Source: Colwellia psychrerythraea (GTDB taxonomy: Bacteria > Pseudomonadota > Gammaproteobacteria > Enterobacterales > Alteromonadaceae). Taken from it: a stretch of 64,000 bases of DNA. The translations under genes and the position numbers were made by a program. Below are positions 57,195 to 64,000 of this stretch, in pieces. The notes below the pieces were generated by a model. That model saw nothing but the letters and a program-made list of their open reading frames with translations. It had not been told where the DNA came from and made no database searches. The stretch lies in contig NZ_JQEC01000045.1 of NCBI RefSeq assembly GCF_000764185.1, positions 1-64,000 on the forward strand. Direction: 5' to 3'. Within the stretch, counting starts at the first letter, position 1; each line of letters opens with the position of its first letter.

Positions 57195-58169
57195 CTAAAG
57201 CTCTGTAGCACCCACTTCATCTACTTTGCATACGTGAACAAAACCTAAGTCTGTTTGTAAATAATTATCTTCTAACCATAGAGCGAATTGCTCTGCTTGT
57301 TGTTGACTATCACAGACACAAAAAAGTGTCGGTCCTGAGCCTGAAATCCCTACAGCTAAAGCGCCTTGTGCAGTTAAATAATCACGAGAAGCTTGATATC
57401 TTGGTAATAAATTAGTGCGATAAGGCTCTGCAACTACATCCGTTAATACCGAGAATGCTTGGTCCTTGTCATGACGATGACATGCATCGACAAATGTTGC
57501 CAAGTTTTGACCATAACTGATAACGTCACTGCGGCTGTAATTTGTTGGTAAAACATCCCTTGCTGCTTTTGTTGATACTTCTATGCCCGGATATGCCATC
57601 ACATAATAACAATCATCAAAGCTAGGTAAGCTGCGCGAAATGACATTTTCATCTGGCACCATCAATTGCAAACCACCTAAATAACAAGGCGCGACATTGT
57701 CGTAATGTAAGCTACCACTAATTTGTGCTTCCATTTGCCCAGTCATTTTTAATAACACATTTTCAGCAAAACTGAATTTTTGGTATTTAGCATAAAAAGC
57801 ATTCAAGCCAGCTAACGCGGCAACAACAGAACAAGCACTAGAGCCTAAACCACTACCGACGGGCATTTTTTTGTCTAAAATAAGCTCTACGGCTACAGGC
57901 GTTTGTCCTGTATTGATTAATTCATTATTAAAAAGTAATAGGCAAGACCAAACAATATTATCTTCCTTGTTACTCGGTAATTTGTCAGCAAAGTTACCGA
58001 TAACTGTGAGGCTATTTTCACTGCTTGAGCTTGCACTTACCTTAACTACATCACCTAGTAATGAACCATCAACGGGTTTTACTGCCAATCCTAAAACATC
58101 AAAACCGACACTGACATTGCCTATAGAAGCAGGGGCAAAAACCGCAACACTTGAGTTATTTGTCGACAT
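57195..58169 (-). CDS. thrB: Homoserine kinase
   Basis: GHMP kinase that phosphorylates homoserine. 324 residues from the ATG at 58169; its first base is also the last base of the thrA stop (TAATG), so translation is coupled. 'FAPASIGNVSVGFDVLGLAV' is the family start, 'MPVGSGLGSSACSVVAAL' the GHMP ATP-binding motif, and 'GISGSGPTLFCV' the third motif. An upstream in-frame ATG at 58187 lies inside thrA and is unlikely to be used. Confidence 0.97.
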   Translation of the reverse strand: MSTNNSSVAVFAPASIGNVSVGFDVLGLAVKPVDGSLLGDVVKVSASSSSENSLTVIGNFADKLPSNKEDNIVWSCLLLFNNELINTGQTPVAVELILDKKMPVGSGLGSSACSVVAALAGLNAFYAKYQKFSFAENVLLKMTGQMEAQISGSLHYDNVAPCYLGGLQLMVPDENVISRSLPSFDDCYYVMAYPGIEVSTKAARDVLPTNYSRSDVISYGQNLATFVDACHRHDKDQAFSVLTDVVAEPYRTNLLPRYQASRDYLTAQGALAVGISGSGPTLFCVCDSQQQAEQFALWLEDNYLQTDLGFVHVCKVDEVGATEL

Positions 58170-60646
58170 TAGTGTTGCTGCTCCCATGCTAACGTTCTTA
58201 ATAAATCGCCAAATACGCCAGCGGCAGTCACTGCTGCGCCTGCGCCATAACCACGTAAAACAAATGGCAGTGGTTGATAATAACGACTGTGAATAGCCAA
58301 GGCATTCTCGCCATCTTTAATACTGTATAATGGGTGGTCAATACCAACAGTCTCAATAGATACTTGGCATTTACCGTCAACGATATTACCGATATAACGT
58401 AATACTTTACCGGTCGCTTTGGCACTAGCAACACGTTCAGCAAAGTCACCATCAAGCTTAGATAAATTACTCATAAACTGATTAACATCACCACTAGCAT
58501 CAAAATCGTTCGGTAATACTGACTCGATATTGATGTCTGACAGTTCTAATTGCATGCCAGCTTCACGTGCCATGATCAATAATTTACGCGCAACGTCCAT
58601 ACCACTTAAGTCATCACGAGGATCTGGCTCGGTAAAGCCATTTTCTTTAGCAATAGCTGTTGCTTCTGATAAAGACATGCCCTCTTCTAGTTTACCAAAC
58701 ATATAAGATAAAGAGCCTGATAATATGCCTTCAAAACGCTGTAGTTCATCACCCGCTTTAATCAAACTTTGCAAAGTATCAATAACTGGCAAACCCGCAC
58801 CTACAGTAGTTTCATATAAGAAACGACGATTAGTTTGTTGTGCGGTAGTACGCAACTTTTGGTAATATTCCCAAGAATCTGTATTCGCCTTTTTATTAGG
58901 CGTAACAATATGGAAGCCTTCTGCTAAATAATCGACATAGCTCATTGCTAGGGCTTCATTAGAGGTTGAGTCAACAAAAACAGGGTTGATTAAATGATTA
59001 TCACGGACAAACGCTTTCAGGTTTTCAACACTCACAGGTAAAACTTTTTCTGCTTTGGAAACAACTTCTTGCCAGTTATTTAAATCAATGCCTTCTTTGT
59101 CAAATACCATGCCTTTAGAGTTAGCAATACCGTAGACTTTTAATACAATATTTTGCTCTTTTAAGCTGCTTTGTTGGCGAGATATTTGTGCAATAAGTTC
59201 GCTACCAACAACACCACAACCAACTAAAAACACATCGATAGTTGGTTTGTGTGAAAAGAAATTTTGATGGCTGACTTTCATCGCATCCATACATTTTCTT
59301 TGCTCAACAACAACTGAGATACTACGCTCTGAAGAATCTTGCGCAATAGCAATCACATTGACACGTGCTTGCGCTAGTGAACTAAAGAACTTAGCCGCTA
59401 CGCCTCGTTGATGATGCATACCATCACCAACTAAGGAGACTATTGATAGTTCGCCCTTTAATGCTAAAGGTTCAAGTAGGCCGTTTAACAGCTCTAATTC
59501 AAATTCATCTTGTAAGCTTTGTTTGGCACGTTCGCTATCACTTGAATAAATACAAAAGCTAATGCAATACTCGCTTGACGACTGGCTGATCATAACCAAG
59601 GAGATATTTTCTCTGCTCATGGTAGCAAAAACACGACTCGCCATGCCGACCATACCTTTCATGCCTGGACCTGAGACATTAACCATTGTTAAATCATCAA
59701 GGTTTGAAATCGCCTTAACACGTTTTTGCTGGTCATTTTCATTAGAAATTAAAGTACCTGCTGCACTTGGATTACTGGTGTTCTTAATTAAACAAGGGAT
59801 ATGATATTGCGCGATAGGACCTATTGTTTTTGGGTGTAAAACACTAGCACCAAAATAAGATAGCTCCATTGCCTCTTGATAAGATAAGTAATCTAATAAT
59901 TTTGCTTCTTTAATATAACGCGGGTCGGCGTTATATACGCCGTCAACATCAGTCCAAATTTCACAACATTCCGCTTCTGCACAAACAGCTAATACTGCCG
60001 CAGAATAATCAGAGCCATTTCGACCTAGTGTTGTTACCTGTGGCATATCGCTGTTAATATCGGCATTAACACCGATAAAGCCCGGCATAAGAGCTACCTG
60101 GCTCAGATTACTATATTCACTTGAAAATTTATCTTTTGATAGCACTAAATCTGCTACCGCATTAAGCGAAGAATTATTGGTATATAAAAATTTTTCCGGA
60201 TCTAATAAAGACACTTGTAACCCATAAGCTTGTAATACGGCATCTAAAATTGCCACGCTTAAGCGCTCGCCAGTACTGATAATACGAGCACGAATATGAT
60301 CAGGGCAATACGTCAGTAAGGTAGCTCCTTGCATATAACGGGCAAGCTGATGCTCGTAATTGGTTAATGCTTGCTCACAATGCTGATTATTAAAATTACT
60401 AATACTTGCAGATAAATCGTCAATGATGGTGGTAATTGCACGTTTAAAATGACCTAAATCGGTTACCATTCTTGCCTCATCGCTAATATTCTCAGCCATG
60501 GCAACTAAGTGATTAGTTACACCTTGTGGTGCAGATACCACTATAGCGAGATTAGATGATTCACTTTGACCTTTGATAATATCGGCAACTTGACGAAAAC
60601 GCTCAGCAGAAGCTAATGAAGAGCCACCAAATTTAAGTACACGCAT
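58169..60646 (-). CDS. thrA: Bifunctional aspartokinase I / homoserine dehydrogenase I
   Basis: 825 residues, the expected size. The aspartokinase half starts '[17 protein letters not shown]', has '[15 protein letters not shown]' and two ACT domains (about 315-460; '[22 protein letters not shown]') that mediate threonine inhibition. The homoserine dehydrogenase half starts at about 463 ('[16 protein letters not shown]'), with the catalytic region '[23 protein letters not shown]'. It performs the first and third steps from aspartate to threonine. Expression is governed by the thr attenuator upstream. Confidence 0.98.
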   Translation of the reverse strand: MRVLKFGGSSLASAERFRQVADIIKGQSESSNLAIVVSAPQGVTNHLVAMAENISDEARMVTDLGHFKRAITTIIDDLSASISNFNNQHCEQALTNYEHQLARYMQGATLLTYCPDHIRARIISTGERLSVAILDAVLQAYGLQVSLLDPEKFLYTNNSSLNAVADLVLSKDKFSSEYSNLSQVALMPGFIGVNADINSDMPQVTTLGRNGSDYSAAVLAVCAEAECCEIWTDVDGVYNADPRYIKEAKLLDYLSYQEAMELSYFGASVLHPKTIGPIAQYHIPCLIKNTSNPSAAGTLISNENDQQKRVKAISNLDDLTMVNVSGPGMKGMVGMASRVFATMSRENISLVMISQSSSEYCISFCIYSSDSERAKQSLQDEFELELLNGLLEPLALKGELSIVSLVGDGMHHQRGVAAKFFSSLAQARVNVIAIAQDSSERSISVVVEQRKCMDAMKVSHQNFFSHKPTIDVFLVGCGVVGSELIAQISRQQSSLKEQNIVLKVYGIANSKGMVFDKEGIDLNNWQEVVSKAEKVLPVSVENLKAFVRDNHLINPVFVDSTSNEALAMSYVDYLAEGFHIVTPNKKANTDSWEYYQKLRTTAQQTNRRFLYETTVGAGLPVIDTLQSLIKAGDELQRFEGILSGSLSYMFGKLEEGMSLSEATAIAKENGFTEPDPRDDLSGMDVARKLLIMAREAGMQLELSDINIESVLPNDFDASGDVNQFMSNLSKLDGDFAERVASAKATGKVLRYIGNIVDGKCQVSIETVGIDHPLYSIKDGENALAIHSRYYQPLPFVLRGYGAGAAVTAAGVFGDLLRTLAWEQQH

Positions 60647-60750
60647 GTTTTATTCCTTTGTAAAGAAACAATGAGTAAGAGGACTCTTATTCTCGTTAGG
60701 CGGTAAACCTTTGCGATAATATTAGAGCTAATACTCGTCATTGTAAGCAT

Positions 60751-60781
60751 AAAAAAACCCGTAACCTTTTCAGGTCACGGG
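60751..60781 (-). terminator. thr attenuator terminator
   Basis: 10-bp GC-rich stem with one G-T pair (60758-60767 with 60772-60781), 4-nt loop, followed on the minus strand by seven Ts (60751-60757). It lies between the leader peptide stop and thrA, 29 nt past the leader stop, as expected for a transcription attenuator. Confidence 0.93.
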
Positions 60782-60809
60782 CTTCGATAAAATTGTTATT
60801 TTTTACACG

Positions 60810-60884
60810 TTAGCCAGCGACCGCCATCCTAATTCGGGTGGTGGTGGTAAGAATAGTAATAATATGGCTGCTGTTTATTTTCAT
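60810..60884 (-). CDS. thrL: thr operon leader peptide
   Basis: A 24-codon frame starting ATG at 60884 and ending TAA at 60812-60810. The peptide is MKINSSHIITILTTTTRIRM followed by A-V-A-G. It has five threonine codons (four in a row) and five isoleucine codons, the control residues of the E. coli thr leader. Ribosome stalling at these codons when charged tRNA-Thr or tRNA-Ile is scarce would block the terminator at 60751-60781 and allow thrABC transcription. An 'aagg' lies about 12 nt ahead of the ATG, rather far. Confidence 0.92.
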   Translation of the reverse strand: MKINSSHIITILTTTTRIRMAVAG

Positions 60885-61024
60885 AAGTCTAAAATGCCTT
60901 AACTTAAGATATCTGTCAATCATTAATGACAAAAAATATTAAATAAAACGTTATATTTTATGCATAAAAGTTAATTTATTGCTGGTTTATTGAATAAAAC
61001 GTCAAAGAGAGGTTAAAGTTGATG

Positions 61025-62041
61025 TTAGTCGATTACCAACGTTTTAGCACAAATCGCGCTACAAACTTGGTTACGCCCCAAAGCTTTAGCTTGATATAAG
61101 GCCTCATCGGCTTTGGTTATTAGCTCTTCATAATTAGCTTCAGCACCATTAAGCTGTGTAACACCTAAACTTACGGTAACTTTTATTATCTCAGCATTAT
61201 AATTTAAAAGCGTGGTGGCTATTTTGTCACAAATACGTTGTGCAAGTTCTTTTGCACCGGCTAAATTTGTCTCAGGTAGAATTATGGCAAACTCTTCACC
61301 ACCATATCGCCCAAAAAGGTCTTCAACTCTTAAAAGGGAGCTAATTAATGCGCTCACTTCAATTAACACCATATCGCCACATTGGTGGCCATAATTATCA
61401 TTCAGTAATTTAAAGTAATCTAAATCCAGCATTATTAATGATAATTTTTTATCATGACGGCGTGCTTTAGCATATTCTTGCGCTAATGACTCTTGCCAAT
61501 GCCTGCGATTATAAATTTGCGTTAAGCCGTCTATTCGGCTCAATTGAGCAACTTCATCTAAGGCCTTTTGTAATTGACCTTGGTAATGGCAAACATCAGT
61601 GACATCTTCAATTAAGATACAAATATGTTTACTGTTATTTTCAATGATTATCGGTAGAAAAGTACAATTCTGTGCCATAAACTCACTATCTGTAGTGATA
61701 GGCCTAGTATGGGGCAATTCAAACAAATGATGTCTTTGCTCCCAAGAACAAAAACTTGGGGTATTTAATTGTAAAACAGAAGTCAGTTTGCGGGATAACC
61801 AACGTTCTGGTAATTCAGGAAAAGCTGAAAAAATTGATTGACCAATTATGTTGTCTACAATATTGTCGGTATGCACCTGTAAAAAACGATTCCAAAGAAC
61901 AATGTTAAATCCTGCATCCACCACCAAAACCCCTGTATTAAGCTGATTAGCAATTTGACAGTTTATCTGCTTAAGCATGGATTCGGTTAAAGTTGATTCA
62001 GTGCTACATTTTTGGGTAAGGAGTGCATTTAAATCAAACAC
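61025..62041 (-). CDS. PAS-GGDEF diguanylate cyclase
   Basis: 338 residues from a GTG at 62039-62041 that shares its first base with the upstream stop (TAGTG). A PAS domain spans about 28-150 ('QLNTGVLVVDAGFNIVLWNRF', 'ILIEDVTDV'), then a GGDEF domain (about 165-330). The active site G247-G-E-E-F251 is intact and the I-site is R238-V-E-D241, so it should make c-di-GMP with feedback inhibition. No membrane segment. Third gene of a coupled operon with a CheC-like protein and a response regulator, a design for regulated c-di-GMP output. Confidence 0.94.
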   Translation of the reverse strand: MFDLNALLTQKCSTESTLTESMLKQINCQIANQLNTGVLVVDAGFNIVLWNRFLQVHTDNIVDNIIGQSIFSAFPELPERWLSRKLTSVLQLNTPSFCSWEQRHHLFELPHTRPITTDSEFMAQNCTFLPIIIENNSKHICILIEDVTDVCHYQGQLQKALDEVAQLSRIDGLTQIYNRRHWQESLAQEYAKARRHDKKLSLIMLDLDYFKLLNDNYGHQCGDMVLIEVSALISSLLRVEDLFGRYGGEEFAIILPETNLAGAKELAQRICDKIATTLLNYNAEIIKVTVSLGVTQLNGAEANYEELITKADEALYQAKALGRNQVCSAICAKTLVID

Positions 62042-62649
62042 TAAAACTCAGCCAATATTCGATCAAGCACATTTTTGATATTGATGATTGCTGTTTCAGG
62101 AATCAATAAAATCATATTACAATTAAAAGAATAATCGGTAACTTGGTAGTTAATATTTACTTTTAACGCTAAATCCCAATTAAAGGTCATTTGTTGTAAA
62201 TGTTCAGATATGCTGTTTTGTATACTAGGCAGTAATTTCGGCGCGTTGTATGACATTTGATTATCTATTTGCCCAGCAAATACATTCAAAAAAGTTGTCG
62301 TTAAAATCGAACTAATATCAATTAATTGCTCATCTTGAGATAATTCGTCGGGTTCATAACCAAGTAGATCTGCAATACGGCCAGAGTCTTCTTCTTGATA
62401 CATTAATAACGCTTCACCTCTTATACCTTCATAACCAAAGAAACCTTGGCTAACAACTGCCATCGTATTTTGTTGCTGGCTCAAGGTTTGTATTAACTCT
62501 ACAGCTGCAACGCTTTCTATACTAGGTACTTTCAAGTACACAAAGGTATCAAGATAACGAGCAAGTTGATCACTTGCTTGTCCCATTGCAATATTAATTA
62601 GCTCTTGCAGGCAATCTTGCTGGTCTTCAGTCAGGTGAAATTCACTCAT
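62041..62649 (-). CDS. CheC-like phosphatase family protein
   Basis: 202 residues. The first CheC/CheX active-site motif is intact: E16-L-I-N19-I-A-M-G23 ('LQELINIAMGQASDQLARYL'). The second motif around residues 111-126 ('DISSILTTTFLNVFAGQ') keeps the fold but lacks the Glu/Asn pair, so only one site is likely active. CheC/CheX dephosphorylate response regulators such as CheY. It overlaps the upstream response regulator gene by 4 nt and the diguanylate cyclase gene by 1 nt, so it probably acts on that regulator. Confidence 0.88.
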   Translation of the reverse strand: MSEFHLTEDQQDCLQELINIAMGQASDQLARYLDTFVYLKVPSIESVAAVELIQTLSQQQNTMAVVSQGFFGYEGIRGEALLMYQEEDSGRIADLLGYEPDELSQDEQLIDISSILTTTFLNVFAGQIDNQMSYNAPKLLPSIQNSISEHLQQMTFNWDLALKVNINYQVTDYSFNCNMILLIPETAIINIKNVLDRILAEF

Positions 62650-63011
62650 AACAAGCCATGTTGTTGCAAGTGAGTAATTAAAATATCGGACTTTACCGGT
62701 TTACGTATAAACTCTTTCGCTCCTAAGGCTTTCACCTTAGATTGCATTTCAGGTTGAATATCTGCTGAAATGACAAAAACACTGCAATTAAGGTTTAATT
62801 TTTGTATTCCTTGTAAGACACCAATACCATCGATTCCAGGCATAGTGAGATCTAGAAATAAAACCTCCACGCTATTATCACGTAAAATGGTTAACGCTTC
62901 AGCACCATTACTCGCTGTTTGAACAGATGTTCGCCATTGCTCCGGAAGGCTTCTAAGCACTTGCTTTCTAGCCATATTCGAATCATCACAAATAAGCACC
63001 GATGGGCTCAT
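62646..63011 (-). CDS. Single-domain response regulator (CheY-like)
   Basis: 121 residues, a receiver domain only. Acidic pocket D9, D10; phospho-acceptor D54 in 'LFLDLTMPG'; S82 and K104 ('FIRKPVK') complete the site. No output domain. First gene of the RR-CheC-GGDEF operon; its stop overlaps the next start by 4 nt (ATGA). The 5' region contains a perfect 29-bp palindrome 37 nt ahead of the ATG. Confidence 0.94.
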   Translation of the reverse strand: MSPSVLICDDSNMARKQVLRSLPEQWRTSVQTASNGAEALTILRDNSVEVLFLDLTMPGIDGIGVLQGIQKLNLNCSVFVISADIQPEMQSKVKALGAKEFIRKPVKSDILITHLQQHGLL

Positions 63012-63047
63012 AAAGGGAGGACCTTATTATTTTTTATTTTATTGCTC

Positions 63048-63109
63048 TTAATTTACCCTAAAAATATGTAATTGTTAATCAACAATTACATATTTTTAGG
63101 GTAAATTAA
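63048..63109. repeat. Perfect 29-bp inverted repeat with 4-nt loop
   Basis: 63048-63076 is fully complementary to 63081-63109 around AATC. It is AT-rich with one CCC/GGG core, 37 nt upstream of the response regulator start. No T run follows, so it is not a standard terminator. It could be an operator, a cruciform, a remnant of a small palindromic element or a 5'-UTR structure. Confidence 0.95.
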
Positions 63110-63211
63110 ATTCACAAGGTCCTTAAAGGCTGATCTCGTCTATGAATATCTATGAGTAGACATTCTTTAGTGACTCACAACTCAAGGAAAAATAATAGAG
63201 GTAATTGGAGG

Positions 63212-63307
63212 TTAACCGCCAAGGATCAAAGATGCACAGACAAGAGATAGGTAAGCTGAGCTGATATAAACCATGGTAATTTTGATACTATGTAAATTAA
63301 TTTTCAT
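63212..63307 (-). CDS. Possible small membrane protein, 31 residues
   Basis: ATG at 63307 preceded by 'aaagg' at about 8 nt, ending TAA at 63212. The peptide begins MKINLHSIKITMVYISSAYL and ends in S-L-V-C-A-S-L-I-L-G-G. Residues about 11-30 are hydrophobic enough for one membrane helix. It lies 200 nt upstream of the response regulator on the same strand, with the palindrome between them. Known families not recognised. Could be a real small protein or a leader ORF; the good ribosome binding site raises it above chance. Confidence 0.45.
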   Translation of the reverse strand: MKINLHSIKITMVYISSAYLSLVCASLILGG

Positions 63308-63455
63308 CACATTGCCTTTCAAATTTCAATAAAAAAGTAAAGTTAGTTCGTGAAAGTAATTATAATTCGTCGATACACAAAAAAGTGTAGTTAATGGTTG
63401 GTATTTTGTCTAAGTTCGTGACTAAGATCATGGATTTTGAGGTATTTTGTAATGT

Positions 63456-64000
63456 TTACAGAGGTTTTTTCCAGTATAACTGTGATTGATGGCTATTAAG
63501 CCATTGTTTAGCTATTTGATAATCAGGGCAATGTCTTTCAACCAGCTGCCAAAAATTTTTAGAGTGATCAAGATGCTCTAAGTGACATAACTCATGAACA
63601 ACAACATAATCAATGACAAATAATGGGGTCATCATTAAGAGATAATTGAAACTTAACGCGCCTAGATTAGTACAGCTACCCCATCGAGATTTATATTGGC
63701 GGATATTCATGCTTGACGGCATCAGTAATGTTTGTTTACTAATAAGTTCAAGCCGCTGTGATATAACGTCTTCTGCTAACCGTTTAAAATAACCTTCTAG
63801 CTGCTTTTTAACTTGTTGTGCCTTAAGTGAGGAATTATTAAGGCGAACATTAATTTTCTCACTAATTATGACATTCAGCTGCCTTACCACTGGCTGTGTA
63901 TGGCTTAAAGAAGTTACCTTTATCTCATTGAGATAAACAGCCGATTTTTTTGCTATAGATATGTTTAAACTGACTTGCTCACCTAGGTATAACAAAGATG
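63456..64000 (-). CDS. YgjP-like zinc metalloprotease (M48-related, DUF45), N-terminus outside window
   Basis: About 181 residues visible; the frame stays open to the right edge and the only in-window start would be a TTG at 63995, so the true start lies beyond. The zinc motif HExxH is in 'VVVHELCHLEHLDHSKNFW', with the third ligand region 'NFWQLVERHCPDY'. 'SRWGSCTNLGALSFNYLLMM' is the other YgjP/SprT-like signature. YgjP is used in partnership with the restriction-type DEAD helicase cluster in some genomes and alone in others; nothing here indicates which. Confidence 0.9.
   Translation of the reverse strand, partial: SLLYLGEQVSLNISIAKKSAVYLNEIKVTSLSHTQPVVRQLNVIISEKINVRLNNSSLKAQQVKKQLEGYFKRLAEDVISQRLELISKQTLLMPSSMNIRQYKSRWGSCTNLGALSFNYLLMMTPLFVIDYVVVHELCHLEHLDHSKNFWQLVERHCPDYQIAKQWLNSHQSQLYWKKPL

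Noticed and set aside
1..64000. CRISPR arrays, tRNA or rRNA genes, transposases, phage genes
   Set aside because: I looked for regular spaced repeats, cloverleaf-like segments, rRNA-like stretches and transposase or integrase proteins and found none.

Overview
The window looks like chromosomal DNA of a low-GC marine gammaproteobacterium of the Alteromonadales, most likely Colwellia or a close relative. That placement is inference from gene content and order (rlmN-pilF-rodZ-ispG-hisS-yfgM-bamB-der, guaBA/xseA, thrLABC, glrK-lipoprotein-glrR), AT-rich spacers, large TIGR01782-type TonB-dependent receptors and CadC-like regulators with periplasmic propellers. I see no rRNA, tRNA, CRISPR array, prophage or insertion sequence.

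Layout. 1-4.7 kb: the N-terminus of SelO, a RidA-family protein, and a CadC-like membrane regulator divergent from a periplasmic serine hydrolase. 4.8-25.2 kb: housekeeping genes, mostly on the minus strand: guaA, guaB, (xseA and a diguanylate cyclase on plus), a PilZ protein, der, bamB, yfgM, hisS, ispG, rodZ, a PilF-LysM fusion, rlmN, ndk and malic enzyme. 25.4-37.7 kb: an accessory outer-membrane block with orphan iscX, an Lrp-type regulator, two paralogous TonB-dependent receptors, a periplasmic Sel1/TonB hybrid, a second CadC-like regulator and an acidic porin. 37.8-42.9 kb: a DUF2164 protein, a DUF5666 lipoprotein, an M3 peptidase and an EF-hand protein. 43.2-46.7 kb: glrK, a QseG-like lipoprotein and glrR. 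46.8-55.7 kb: assorted genes including an esterase, a LysR regulator divergent from a thioredoxin, nnrS, a 2-hydroxyacid dehydrogenase, a Cys-tailed GNAT, and ung. 55.8-60.9 kb: the threonine operon with a leader peptide and attenuator. 61-63.3 kb: a translationally coupled response regulator / CheC-like / PAS-GGDEF operon behind a perfect 29-bp palindrome and a 31-codon hydrophobic ORF. The window ends inside a YgjP-type metalloprotease gene.

The most interesting non-gene signals are four. (1) Two copies of a structured element sit directly after guaB and ndk; they share loop sequences and have compensatory changes in the inner stem. (2) A sigma-54 promoter stands in front of the EF-hand gene, with GlrR-like sites in the spacer shared with glrK. 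(3) The thr attenuator is fully readable. (4) The long palindrome and small ORF lie upstream of the signalling operon. Several start codons were moved downstream of the longest ORF on ribosome-binding-site and family-alignment grounds; each such choice is stated in its entry.
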